The notes: generated by a model not told the origin, from the letters alone. A DNA stretch of 64,000 bases from Dolomedes plantarius (GCA_907164885.2 OU015491.1:114155580-114219579), one strand, 5' to 3'; counted from the stretch's first letter, positions 18,383 to 31,040 are shown. Numbers and translations: made by a program.

Positions 18383-18596
18383 ATAGAAATAGATATTATA
18401 ATAAAATTAGACTAAGGGATTATTAAATTATATCTTAGTAAATATGTAAAGAAACGTATTGTTAGCGTTTTCGATGTAATTTAATTGCTTCATTTAGCAT
18501 AGCTTCGTAATATACACTAAAATATTAAATTATCATACAATCTTCCGTATTCTTTGAAGTCTATAATCAATATTACGCATATATAAGACTATTTAT

Positions 18597-18719
18597 ATAT
18601 AAGACGAGCAGATAATTAGAGAAATAATGAATTCTATAGATATACTTATGACCAAATATATAAGATGAGCAGATAATTAGATAAATAATGTATTCTATAG
18701 ATAAACTTATGACCAAATA
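18597..18719 (+). repeat. Two-copy tandem repeat of ~61 bp
   Basis: Two consecutive units share GAGCAGATAATTAGA, AATAATG, ATTCTATAGATA and ACTTATGACCAAATA, differing at only a few positions. Confidence 0.85.
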
Positions 18720-21700
18720 CAGTTTGGACTGCTGTAATTTAACAACTATGTCTTCCTGAGAATAAACTTGCGGGATTTAAAAACTATTTTCAGATATTCA
18801 TCTATCACCTGCAGCATGACATAAAAAAACGAAATAATTAAGCCAACAAAAGAGAAAATAAAATAATTATATTTACATATATCCATAAGAATTTTGCGTA
18901 AAAAGAGAGAGTACTGAAAAAATCCCTATGGACATCGTCATGACATTATTATTTTTATAAGTCCTTTTTTAATAGTAATTAGATGAAAAAAGTATTGTTG
19001 TAAATAAACTGGCATATTATTCAGGTTGCTAAAAATGTTTTTCTTCTAAAAATGTAAAAATAAAGGGAAGTTAAAGAAGTCCCCAGATAGAAAAATGAAG
19101 GAACAGACTGGAACTAATAATTCTCTTATTGTCTTATCCAAATTGAAATCCGCCTAGATACAACCTGCAACATGTTAGACTAAAAATTGTAACTCTTTAA
19201 AGCGAATAATTCCTATCTATCTGTTCAACTACAAATTATCTCCCGAGAAACCTAATGATCTACAGACATCCCTTTACATTTAAGGACACCTATTAGAGTA
19301 CGTTCACGCAAAAATAAAAACGGAATTCATTTAAAGATTAAACGCTTTTTGAACATTATGTTTTATTTTTTTAAGTAAACAGCAGTGTATATTTGCGTGA
19401 AAGGAAGATTTAATGAACTGATAATCACGCGAGGCTTTTAAAACCTAAAAACCTTTTCACAATTTAAGATACAAATTTCTAAAACAAATATCAATATTCA
19501 TTTTATCTATAAATATTTGCCCTTCATACGAAAACGATTCTCAATGGAGAATTAAATTTTCTTTGCTGCTAGCAACTTTTGAGCCATTAAAATACAGATA
19601 ATGGAGAAACTAATTAAAGAAATACTTAAATGCATCATTTTAATTAAGGGCCTTTGATAAATGATTTCACCTCGTTCTACAATCGAGGAAACGATGGTGG
19701 GAGCATAAATAATGTCTTTTTACATTTTAATTCTTTTTGATTAAGTATGGGAAACTTATGATTAGTGCGGGGGCAAGAACAAAAGCAGCAAATGAGAACT
19801 TTCTTTGTGAACCCGTGGAGATAATTATTGCAAGGGAATGTTCTATAAATGTAAGTACAATAAACACAGTTCGCTAGGGACCGGACTAATTAACTTACGA
19901 CGTACAAGATTTCTGAGAAAATAATCTATTATGTTTAATAACACATAACACGAGAATTTCAAGTATCACACAGTAACTACATACAAACGAGGTATTAAAC
20001 TTTATTCGATAGCTAAACAAAGGGATACTGGTTATTTGTTTATATGTTTCAAATTAATATTTTTTTTCACACCCGCTGAGTGATATTGAAGCAATCTTTA
20101 AGTGGATATTGCTAAACTAAGTGGATTTCATTTAAATAAAATTATGCAATCATATTATATAAATTTAGTATATGTTTAATATATATATATATATATAATT
20201 TCTAACCCTTTTATTTAACGGGAAACCTTTCTGAAACTTTTCTGAAATTTAGAACTTTTTTCATGGTTATATTTAAATTTTACATGTTTATATTACTTTT
20301 GAAATGTTTATATTTCAATTTAATAAAGGGGAAACTAATTAAAATCCTTTAAAAATCACTGTTATCTACTACAAGCAAAATTTTGATACTCTTTCAAGTA
20401 TTGATTAAATTCTGAATAATTTATTGTTTTGTATATTTGCAATATACTACGGAGAGATCCTTCGTTAAACTTGGATCACTACAATGAGGTTAGTAAAACG
20501 TGACAGAAAATTAAATTAGAACGTTCAGTAATAATGTATTTTTGAGAAAACTTGAATGATGTGAGCGAAAGATGAATTGAACGTTTAAGACTTAGAGAAA
20601 TTTTACTTCGTTTGATTTTGCGATTAATTTTAGTGTAGAAAATCTCTCATATATTAAGTTATTGTTTGAAATAAAGTTAGTGATATCATAAAGAACGCAA
20701 GAAAACAAAAGCATTAAGATGGAGCCAATAATACTACAATAAGAGCAAATATTAAGATGCAAATAACTTTTTCTTCTTTTCCTTATAATATCATTTTCAC
20801 TGTTTAAATATTTTTTTAATGTGTAAATCATAACTTTTATGCCAATTCATTGTTTTGAATTTGAGTCAGAGAGCAACCTTTTATGATAAAGTAGAGACGT
20901 ATAAAAAGATGCAAATATAACTCAGTAGTATAAGAAAGTAACATTTTAATGAGGCTTTAGAATAGAAATTTAATAATAGTATCAATACATAAGGCATGAT
21001 ATATTCAACTTCTATGGTCAATACTGCAATTGTCAGCTCTAGAGCTGACACATTTAATTGCTAGACTCAGCATCTAAATCATGGGAATTCTAACTTGCAT
21101 TAACAATTACGGAGATTGCAAAAAATTTTATATAGTTATCACGTACGCATTTATATTAACTAACTAACTAGCAGCCTATTTACAATTATACAGATGCTTA
21201 ACTATTTGAAGGAGGTTTTTTTTTTTTGTCCGAAATAGCACTTTTCACAAAAATATGTAGGATGTTGAAGTAATCAGTTTGCACAAAAATATTGTTTTAG
21301 CATATGCCTTCTTCAAGAGTTTCAAAGAAGACAGATGCTATCAAATTTGACCCACTCTACTATCACAAGGCATTCATTCAGAAGGGTCACCTATCTCCTC
21401 CCCAATATCCCGTTTCAAATGACAGTGACAAGAATTTTAAGTCAATTCACCTTACAGTGTCTTTCTGTCACTTTCACCCATATTCTGGATGATTTTTACT
21501 GCAAAATGTTATCATATATATTGGATAATTTTCCATATAACTTATAGTTTGACAATAAGAAGAGTCTGATGCACGACCTGCTCCAGCTTTAATGGTCAGT
21601 ATCTTGTATGATGTTACACATTCTATTTGGTTTTACAAGACGATATAGACGATTTTAACTCCCAAATGTATAAAATCTATGAGTCTAAGGGAAAAAGACC

Positions 21701-21798
21701 ACCGCCTTTCATAGTTTTTCTGTAAGAGATTTTACATTTCAAAAATTTTATACAGGTCACCATCTCTCTATCTCCATATATCTATTCATACATGCATG
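18720..21798. other. Unremarkable AT-rich DNA
   Basis: About 3 kb with a short (AT)n near 20179-20200. The open frames at 20592-20831 and 21304-21547 show no recognised domain, and the latter two overlap in different frames. Confidence 0.45.
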
Positions 21799-21921
<123 letters not shown>

Positions 21922-21967
21922 AGGCAAAGTTGAAAGTGAAAAACCAGGATAAGTTCTATTACTAATT

Positions 21968-22063
21968 GCAGCCAGGAACTAAAAACATGAAAAGATAAGT
22001 ATTAAAAAGGTTTTCGACAGCATATCGTCATCAGCAGTGCCGATACTGTCTAAAATCCAATGG
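21968..22063 (-). repeat. Element 3' terminal repeat, copy 1
   Basis: Shares CAGCCAG, AAAACATGAAAAGATAAG and ATACTGTCTAAAA with 40260-40353. On the minus strand it contains CTGATGA (22028-22034), 12 bases, then GAAA (22012-22015), the arrangement of a hammerhead core, though helix II pairs poorly. Confidence 0.7.
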
Positions 22064-22319
22064 ATTTTTTATAAGTATGATCAAACCAATAAACATAGTT
22101 AGACACCGTACAATCTATAAGAAACAGAAGAATTGAATAAAAAGTTGCTCAATCAAAGAACATCAAGCCTGGCGCTAGACAAAGTTGAAGTTAAAGTATT
22201 CAACCGCAAGGAGACTGACATCACAAACCTTGCAGGCATGGAGTAAATGGAAACACAGATGCAGACTTACTATGGAGACTGTGTTGTAGAACATATAATC
22301 CTAAATTAATTTTGTATTA

Positions 22320-22384
22320 TTGTTACTAAGAGTAAAATATTATTATTTATTATTTATTATTTATTATTATTATTATTATTATTT
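22320..22384. repeat. (TTA)n trinucleotide microsatellite
   Basis: Repeated ATT/TTA units. Confidence 0.9.
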
Positions 22385-22483
22385 TTACTTAAGCATTCAA
22401 TTATTATTAATTAATGTCCATTTTTAGTAGTTATTCTCACAAAATAAACTTATTATATTACTTATTATATTTTATTACTAATT

Positions 22484-22972
22484 AATTGCAACAGAACAAG
22501 TTATTCAGTAAATCTAAAACAATCAAGTATGTTCTTGGAAAGACCATCGGGGTAATGATTACGTTTTAGCACAACTAGCAAATCTAAAATATGCTTACTC
22601 CTATTGTCTTTAGAACAAAGCCTATTTATACGTCCTAGCCGATTTACAATAATGTTATTACAAACAGATTCATGTAAACAAGTTAGGTAATTTTGAAATT
22701 TAATAATATTAAATTCATAATCTGATCTTTTATCTTATAAGTCAAAAGTAAAATTGCTATGAAAATTCACTTTTGTGTTAATATCTAAAAAGTTTACATT
22801 AATATTATTTTGGCTACTTTGTATTAGTTCCAGATTATGAGGGTAAAAATTTAAGGCTATGTTATTACTACTTTTATTTATTACTATTATATCATCAATA
22901 TACCTATATACTTTGCAACTGCTATTATCAATATTATCAACTTCAAAAAAATGTAAGTATAAATTGGCTAAT
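22484..22972 (-). pseudogene. Reverse transcriptase fragment, probable Penelope-like
   Basis: The minus strand reads through about 160 codons with one internal stop (at DL*DKRSDYEF, where related proteins have a tyrosine). Recognisable features in order are ANLYLHFFEVD, the catalytic palm motif YRYIDDIIVI, NFLDIN, and a C-terminal region YEFNIIKF...RINRLC. The YIDD box followed about 40 residues later by an FLD motif is characteristic of Penelope-type and related reverse transcriptases. The N-terminal palm, the fingers and any endonuclease are missing; upstream sequence degenerates into a short (AT)n. Confidence 0.72.
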
Positions 22973-25646
22973 ATATATATATGTATAAATATATAATTTA
23001 AATTTTAATGGGATGGTAAGATTTTCAATGAGATTGGCATTCGTAGACAGACTTTGAAAAATTTTAAACACTTTTATATTTAATCCTCCTTATACCAGTA
23101 TAGTGGACTAAGTGAAAAATTATCCATTTTAGAAATTTAATTCCTCGGTTAATAAAATTATTTTAATTTCCGAAAGACCTCAGACGCTGTAATAACTTCA
23201 TGTAATATTTTTCACGCATCCTTCCCCAAAATGTTTATTCAGTCACATGAAAGTAAAACAATTTGTATGAAATATTTTGCTTCCTAAATATTTACGGAGT
23301 AGCGTTAGGTGAATTCTGCGTTAATGTTAACATGTTTTTAAAGTAAATCTCGGAATAAAAGTAAATTTTGCTAAATTTTAGGGCATGTAAGAGTTGATTA
23401 GAATTTTAGCATGCTCTTTTATGTAGTTAGGATATGAAATTTTAGGCATGTAAATTTTGGTAGATAATTATGAGGTATGTGTTTAAAAGTTTAGGAAAAT
23501 AGAGGGTTACATTCATTTAATAGAAATACGATGCGCAGAGACTTCATAAAACGCTTACATATCAAGTTAGTTCCTATGTATATAAGAGAGACATCAGAAA
23601 GAATAAAATAGATTATTGCATAAAGAGATGGTAAAGTATTTTTAAAAATTTTTTAATACATTTCAGAGACGAAATATATTATGAGACATATAAACTGAAT
23701 TATATGATTATAAAACAAAGAATTTTTAAAAATACTTAAACTCATATGTGAATTCGTTCTTCAAACTTTGACCAATAAAATGATAGAAAAGCTAAAAATG
23801 TCTAAAATGGTGAAATACTTAAACTATGTTTTATCAAAGAAAAATATTTTATAAGAGCGTTATATGTTATATATTATTCATTAATATGAACATTCTTTGT
23901 TCGAAATATAGTAGTTTGTACATAACATTATGTTTACAGCATTAGTTTTACAAAAATGATTCTTAAAATTATTAAAGACTGAAATTTCTGAGGCATGTTT
24001 TTTAAAGATTTGTCTCCAGCTATGTTATTAATGAAATTATTTTATTTAAATGTATCATTATAAGTATTTCTAACGAAACAGATAATTTATTTGTAGCCAA
24101 CAGAGGAGGAAGTAATAATACTAATATGTATTGGTAACAATAAATGCATTTCAATAATTTTTCAAACATACATTATGAAAATGTTTTAAAATTTATTCTG
24201 TAAAACTATTGAATGTAAAAACTTTGTTTAACTAATTTTTAAATGGATTGTATTTCGAATGCAATGTATGTGTAAGAAAATTATGTTCACAATTTGAAAA
24301 ACAAGGTAATAAGTTTGACATCTTTAACAAGGGAAGTCATTTACTTTCATTTTACAACTATAAACATTTTAAATGTGATTACTACATTATAAACAACCCT
24401 GCCACATTAAAGGAAAAATGGATTGTTCTTTTCCTCAGAAGTGGTCTTTTAAAATTATATTTAAAAATTAACTTCTAGAACATCCAGTTTAGTGTTTAAA
24501 TATTTAATAGTAGAATATGATAACGCTAAGAACCTTAATGGCATTTTAACTTAAAAATAATTTATACTGAGTTTAAATTAGATATGTTCACGGAAAAAGG
24601 AAGTAATTTCATAATATGTTTGACACCCATATTTATATGCTTAATTTTTTAGTGTTACTTAATTCTAAGTACTTGCTTCTTATTTGTATAACAAAAATCA
24701 GGAAAAGTAAATCTGAGTTTTAAAATGCATTATATCTTTAATAAATATTTCCATAAATGCAACTTCAAAACCCATTTTCCCTCAAACAGTCTGGAATTTT
24801 AAAAGCATAAACGTGTAATCAATTATTCAGACATGTAAAAAAGTGTTTTTTAGATGTTAAAAATTAAACTCATTTAAAATTAAAATTTGTGTTTTTCAGA
24901 AGTATTGAAAACTGTTTGAAGTACAATTGTTTACTGAATTTCATTGGGTAACACAACGAATTTTTTATAAATGAAGATGAGAATTGCCAAACGAGAAATT
25001 TGATACATTTATTATGTATAATAATTACCATTTATTATGTGTAATACATTTATTAAGTTAATATTTCAGAGGTAAATTTAGAGTATTATAATCTTTAAAT
25101 TAACAAATTTTTATCCAATATTTTTTCATATCACAGAAATGTTCAACAGACTTTTTTTGTATTAAACTATAGTTTCGCTATATACCCCATATTACCCCAA
25201 CAAATTGAAGTGATAGGTGAAATAAGGAAAAGTTAATTTCTTTCAAAAATCCCATGCATTGTTCGACCACTTATTATTGCAGTGACAATCTCCACTGCTT
25301 TCGGCATGCAGTCCTCGGTGTATATCTAGTCCGAATTATCTAAATCCTTCAATTAAAGCCTCTGTAGGAGCGTTTTTGGAGGACAAACAGAGACAAACTC
25401 GGCTTTCGAGTTCGTAAGGTAAATCTAGTTATGGTGTGTTTTGTTCTTCAAACCTGATCGCTATAGAGCCCGAAAATCTGATAGAAACAAAAGTATGTTC
25501 CTAAGTACATTCCGAAGCACTGGCAAGCTATAAGAAAAGCGTAATCATCTAAATCGTTAATGTACCTCCCATGAAGTCATAGTTAAAGGCGCAAAAGATA
25601 ACATAACTCATTTCTTCCCCTCAGAAACCGTCTTTGACTATCACAG
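22973..25646. other. AT-rich DNA, no feature recognised
   Basis: A 76-codon open frame at 24248-24478 has no recognised domain. The stretch at 25250-25580 is less AT-rich but shows no confident homology. Confidence 0.45.
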
Positions 25647-25658
25647 TGCCCCCAGTGA
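25647..25658. repeat. 12-bp target-site duplication of SINE copy B (left)
   Basis: TGCCCCCAGTGA here is repeated exactly at 25870-25881. Confidence 0.92.
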
Positions 25659-25869
25659 TTTTTTTAAACCAATGCGGAGGCACTTGTAATGAAACGCCGC
25701 AGTTTTAATGTCCATTTTATTATGGGGGCACCATATAGGTGGACAGCATTACCCCCCAAGAAGGGGCGACACAAATGGATGCAATTTTCGTGGCGCAACA
25801 CCGGGACTCGATCTGAGCATCCTCAGCACCGGAAACCAGCGCGCTGTACCACAGGGCCTCCACAAGCCC
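25659..25869 (-). mobile_element. tRNA-derived SINE, copy B
   Basis: Read on the minus strand it begins GGGCTTGTGGAGGCC, with A-box-like TGGTACAGCGC and B-box-like AGATCGAGTCC. The family body (GGGGGTAATGCTGTCCACC; GCCCCCATAATAAAATGG) and the 3' segment TGCGGCG...AAGTGCCTCCGCATTGG follow, ending in an A run. A perfect 12-bp target duplication flanks it, so this is a clean, complete insertion of about 211 bp and defines the element ends. Confidence 0.93.
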
Positions 25870-25881
25870 TGCCCCCAGTGA
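25870..25881. repeat. 12-bp target-site duplication of SINE copy B (right)
   Basis: TGCCCCCAGTGA, identical to 25647-25658. Confidence 0.92.
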
Positions 25882-26003
25882 ATTTAAACGTTTGAATAAT
25901 GCACATGGGAAGGAAACGGTCCTTGGGCAAATGCCGTACCTAGGCACGTTCATCTGATTGGAAAAATTCCAGGAGTTATTCATCATTTCAACATAATCTT
26001 TGT

Positions 26004-26357
26004 CTAATTTTTTTTAATCCATGAACGGTGCACTAAACACCATAGCAGTGTCTTTCTGGCAGTAGACCGAGTAATCTGGAGCTTATATTGAAGCAGGCCA
26101 TCGTGGTCTGCAATATTATACAGTTCCGGACAAATTTTGATATCAGTACCCTTGGCTTGGGACACGTCTGAAGCAAACATAGATGCAGTGAAAGATATAT
26201 TCCTTTTATAGTCCTCACTAAAACGCTCTCGCAATTCAGTTATACTAACACCGTCTTCTATCATTGAAAGATAGTTGCCACAGTTCATTAACCCTTTGAG
26301 GGACGCCGTGTGCACAGTGCAAACGCCTAAATTTAGTTTTTTTTCACTTGCATCCAA
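26004..26357 (-). CDS. Unrecognised ORF, 117 codons
   Basis: A minus-strand frame from an ATG at 26357 to a stop near 26004, with ordinary protein-like composition (for example GVSITELRERFSEDYKRNISF) and no low-complexity bias. No family is recognised, and no signal peptide or membrane segment is seen. The surrounding ~600 bp is less AT-rich than average. It may be a decayed transposon or host exon rather than a functional gene; a SINE lies ~125 bp beyond its 3' end. Confidence 0.3.
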   Translation of the reverse strand: MDASEKKLNLGVCTVHTASLKGLMNCGNYLSMIEDGVSITELRERFSEDYKRNISFTASMFASDVSQAKGTDIKICPELYNIADHDGLLQYKLQITRSTARKTLLWCLVHRSWIKKN

Positions 26358-26888
26358 TGTACTCCAATTAAATGAGGAGAAAAATGGTTAGTATTGCCAT
26401 CTGTTATCAGTTTAAAGAAGTAAAAACATTTTGCAACCTTTAATTTGGAAATTTTTTTAAGATTCTTTAGGTTAAAAATATCGGAAAAAAATTGCAACGT
26501 AGAATAGGTGGAAGTTGTTGTCTATGAAAGGGTTAATGATACCCAGAAAACCACCAGTTACACTTCAGATTTGAAGTAGCACCCTGTGAGAACACCTCTT
26601 TGAAAATCCGTTAAGTTCGGCATTGTGCGTCATGGCAGAATTCAATAAATTTTAATGTTAGTAACATGTATCTCGGAGCATTTATAATTCGAGTCACCAA
26701 AAACAGCAGTTACAAAACGAGTATTGAGTCTTAAGAATAGTTTTGTTGATTTTTGCTTTAAAAACACGCAGCATAATAGAGAAGAATAGAAGAATCAAAA
26801 CTAATGTGGACTGAATTATAACACAATATTATATAGAATAAATTTGCATCCAAATAAACTTGTATGTCAGTAATATCAGAATTTAATT
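26358..26888. other. No feature recognised
   Basis: Moderately AT-rich, nothing recognised. Confidence 0.45.
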
Positions 26889-27125
26889 TGTACTAGTTGG
26901 TACCCGTCAAAACATGACGGCTAGATAGTAAATAAATGTACTAATACACAAATTATACTCAACATATCAGGTTTAGTCTTATATTTCACAAGCATAATTA
27001 TGATACAAATAAAAATTGCAGAGACAGATCTAGAGATACTCCTCGGAATAAACGTTTTTATGATTAAAACTTGTCACTGAGCAAGCGCATAAATCAATTC
27101 TAAATTGTAAATTATCGCTAATTAA
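26889..27125 (+). repeat. Dispersed repeat, copy 1
   Basis: Starts TACTAGTTGGTACCCGTCAA and matches 37632-37865 closely over the first ~75 bp, then more loosely (GAGCAAGCGCA/GAGCATGCGCA; TTGTAAATTATCGC/TTGCAAATTATCGC). It contains the small stem CGTCA-AAACA-TGACG, conserved in both copies. The opening resembles the conserved start of some arthropod non-LTR retroelement families, but that assignment is tentative. Confidence 0.75.
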
Positions 27126-29039
27126 TAAAAATATTGGTTACAAAAACTAAATTTAACAAATCTACAGACTACAATTTGTCGTTTAAGACCAAAATGAAGT
27201 AAATTGATGCAGTAGTTTTCTCTCGCGGACTGCTCAAAATCTCGGCTTAGCAACTTAAATATATAGATAATGTACGATTTCTCTGTTATGCAAATTAACT
27301 TAATAATAATTTTTAACTGTAATTTTCAGTAATTGGAAATATTTTATACTTAATACAATACTGTGCACTCGAAAGATATATTTTAGTGTTCTACTTGAAT
27401 GAAACTAAAATTAAATATCTTTGGATAAAATTAAGCCTGAAAAATATTCTACACAAAGTAAAGTAAATTTTCACGGACAATTCTGCCTGAAAGTGTATTT
27501 GAGGAAAATATTTATATTAATATTGCTTCTTATAACAGTGGAACAAGTGTCAGTAGAAATATTGGAATTTTGGGATATTTTACAGCCATAGAAATTAATA
27601 AAAATCCAAAACCATGACATTTTTTCTTTATCTACTCACAAAACGTGTTTTTGCAAACACAACATTTTTCAAATTGCTAGAAATATGAAAGAAATTATTT
27701 CTTCTTCGTGAGTACGTCATTCGTATACACTAAGATTTCTATACTCGATTATTGTCAAGAGTAATTTTGAGGTACCCTAAAAGTATAGTGTTCTTTTTTA
27801 AATGGCAATAAATCAATGAGTTTTCAAACAATCAACACTTAAGAATCGAAACACATTTCACTCTAAAAATCTCTCTTATATCCATTGAAAAACTGATGGG
27901 AGTATCAGCGAAGTGCTATAATCTAGTCCAGATGTTATCGTATACTTATTATAATTATAAAAAATATAATTTTTCCTTCATTTCAGAGTTACAGACAGTG
28001 AAAAAAAATATAGTTTCCTCTGCTAAAGCGATCATTTTGGCTCATTGTCAAGTAAGATTGCCTGTACTAATTGAGAGAAAGGTAATCTCACGGCGATTTT
28101 AATTATGCTTATGTGTAGTCATAAGTTACGATGAAATTCCCCTTTCTTTTAATATTAGAATGGGATATTTTTTCCCAAAACCTCAATCGAATCATAATCT
28201 CCAATTTGAATGGGGTCTATGCCACATATCTCAGACAAAAATGTAAGTATATGTGTAACAACATATTACCATTTAATACATAATCGCAAAGAAATTACGC
28301 TTTACTGACTCATATCCCTTAATATGAAATTACCGTGTTATCTACTTGTACAAATCTGTTACGTGTTTACTTCTGAAGGCAGACAGACTGTTGTATTTTT
28401 TCTATATCTAGACGCAAATTATTTCTACCCTTTTGTTATTGCACAATAACTTCTGGTGTTACACATTTCCCCTTTCACACAAATATTATTAAGAATCGGA
28501 AATAGCTTTATGTTACACAGAGAGGATTAATGTTTATTTATAATAACATTACTGATTATTTAATTAATGTATTTTGCATCAACAAGTTACAATGAATAGC
28601 ATTAATCTAAATGATTTCTTGTAATTTATTTTTCTGGGAATAAATTTCATGTAAAAATGTTAATTCCATACGATAGAGTTTGCTTTTATTTTTGTTTTTT
28701 TTTTGCTTTTAACTTATTTCTAATAAATATATCAAACTATTTTGCAGACTGCCTCTTAGATTATCGTAGTGTGGTATAATATGGGAGATTTTCATGGATT
28801 TTGTATTATTATAAGGTTTTACTACAACTACGTATCGTAGTGAATGAAATTCAAAATAGCAGCTGTGGATTTACGACGAAATATGTCTTTTGATATTAAA
28901 AGATACATGTAAAAACAATTAATTCCTCCTGGTAGCATTTAGGTATGGCATGAGAGACTTAAGTTTTCACCCCGTAAATGTTAAATATTAAAAAAATTCA
29001 ATTTCAGGGACACGAGAAAAATTTTTTGGCAACAGATTG
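27126..29039. other. Unremarkable AT-rich DNA
   Basis: Nothing recognised. Confidence 0.5.

Positions 29040-29072
<33 letters not shown>
29040..29072. repeat. (AT)n microsatellite
   Basis: Alternating AT. Confidence 0.95.
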
Positions 29073-29078
<6 letters not shown>

Positions 29079-29822
29079 TCAATGTACTAGTGCATACATA
29101 CAGAGAAAGGTCTGATCTAAAATGGTATACTTTATTTAAAAAATATAATAACGTATAGTAACTGACTAAAAAAAGTCAACCAATGACGCAAGATTTTGAC
29201 TGTTTTATAAGATAAGAATGTCCTCAGCATGCATTGATGTTGGCAAAAAATATTCTACAAGAGATCATCATAATGACTGGGATAGATTGAGCATGAGTTA
29301 TCTGAAATTAGAAAAGCAATTGAAATCACAGACGTATGATACATCTAGTAATTTTTTAAGAATAACACTTACAGACAAAGCTGTAATTTGTTTGTAACGA
29401 CATGCATTGAAAATCGTAATCCGTTCTCCATGTGTATGTTTCATGGTGATAATCACAGTTGTCCTTAAAAATACGTGACAAAGATATCGCAGACTGCTGA
29501 TACTAAAGGCGGGTTTTAAGAGGAATATTATATGAACGATAATTTACTGTAAAATGTACGAGTAGTATATTTGATCAATATATCGGCTCTTCCTATCCGA
29601 TAAATCCCCCCCTCTATTCATGGACTGACATGATTTCAATGATCCAATACATTGTTGGAATATTTTAAGAGATATAAGGGTTTATTGCAAAAGTTGCCAT
29701 CCGAAAATATAAGTTATAGTATTAAATTACGTTCATATATGTAGCAAATACATATTAGAAAAGAGGAAAGTATCATAATGTACTAAAGAATAAAGAAGCT
29801 GGAAAACTTTTAGGCAGAAGAA

Positions 29823-29825
<3 letters not shown>
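29073..29825. other. Unremarkable AT-rich DNA
   Basis: Nothing recognised. Confidence 0.5.

Positions 29826-29881
<56 letters not shown>
29826..29881. repeat. (AT)n microsatellite
   Basis: Alternating AT. Confidence 0.95.
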
Positions 29882-29884
<3 letters not shown>

Positions 29885-30266
29885 CAAATTAAAAAAATAA
29901 CATTAAAAGCAATTTCCCCTTTTAATTATTATTGAAGGTTAGTTTGAACATTGTTTTGCAAATGTAAAAACTTCAACCGGACTTACAAATACGGGATTAA
30001 GCTACCACAAAAGTAATGTGAATTTAAATAAACATACAAGTTGCATTTGTATTAATTAAACATTCCTTTCAAAGTAACTTTGAAAATGCTATCGAGTATG
30101 CTTTTTACCAAATTCTGCACATGTCCGTGCATTATCCCAAACCAATAATATGTCCCCTCAATCTGTTCCTGCAGTTTTACCATGCTTGCGACATGCGTAG
30201 TTGTCCCCATCAAAAATCTTTGCTGTCGGTAATGTACAGGTCGTGGTAATGTGCAGGTTTTCCAGC

Positions 30267-31040
30267 TATTTATGGAAGTGCTATGAGTTGTTTGATTAAA
30301 GTCATAGGAACCCCAAATTATGCGTTGCCACTCGGTATCACAGTTTTATTTCTGTTTAAAAAAGATTTAAGTCCAGTGTAAACCACTTTTGCTGCTTATA
30401 CATCGTATATTCCTGACCTTTTGCATGCTATCTAGAGGAGCAATATCAGTAGTTCCCTTAATGTCAAGGAAGTCTCAAAACATGTCTCTGCACTACGGCT
30501 TACAAATTTAAATATGTTTTAAAAATTATTTAAAACCCTTTTGCTGCTTCTGTTTGTTTGCTATGTTCGTGACGTTTTGTCTGCTATTTAGAAACGAAAT
30601 ATCAGTAGTACCACTGAAGTAGAAGGAGCCCCAAACCATTCCTATGCACTCGGTCTGCCAAGTTTAAATCTGTTTTAAAAACTGTTTAAAACCCTTTCGC
30701 TGCTTCTGCTTGTTGTGTTCGTGACGTTTTGCCTGCTATTTAGAGAAGAAATGTCAGTAGTACCGTTGAAGTAGGAGGAGCCCCAAACTATCCCTATGCA
30801 CTCGGTCTGCCAAGTTTAAATCTGATTTAAAAAGATGTTTAAAATACTTTTCTTGCTTCTGTCTTCTATGTGTCGTGATGATTTGTATGCTATTTAGAGA
30901 AGAAATATCAGTTCCATTGAAGTAGAAGTAGCCCCAAACCATCCCTATGCACTCTGTGTTCTAAAATTAATTCTGTTTAAAAACTGATTTCAAAACTTTT
31001 TATAACCACATTTGACTCTTCTGTTTTCTGCATCCCTCTT
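30267..31040 (+). repeat. Tandem array of ~155-bp units (about five)
   Basis: The landmark CTATTTAGA recurs at about 30267, 30428, 30584, 30735 and 30890 (spacings ~161, 156, 151, 155). Each unit then carries AGCCCCAAACCATCCCTATG, CACTCGGT, AAATCTGTTTAAAAA and TGCTTCTG. The central units are closest to one another. It is less AT-rich than its surroundings. Confidence 0.9.

Larger units (their letters stand above)
21922..22972 (-). mobile_element. Penelope-like retroelement remnant, 5'-truncated, ending at a microsatellite
   Basis: On the minus strand a reverse transcriptase fragment (22484-22972) is followed by about 560 bp without coding sequence. That stretch includes a (TTA)n tract and a segment near 21968-22063 that is repeated at 40260-40353, where it also sits against an (AT)n tract. 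The element therefore appears to end in the microsatellite. Assignment to the Penelope group rests on the reverse transcriptase motifs and is likely but not certain; no GIY-YIG endonuclease is seen. Confidence 0.55.

Noticed and set aside
25250..25400. Possible antisense C-terminus of another Tc1 transposase (minus strand, CMPKAVEIV-like)
   Set aside because: Only a few residues resemble the family, with no catalytic motif and no terminal repeat; could be chance.
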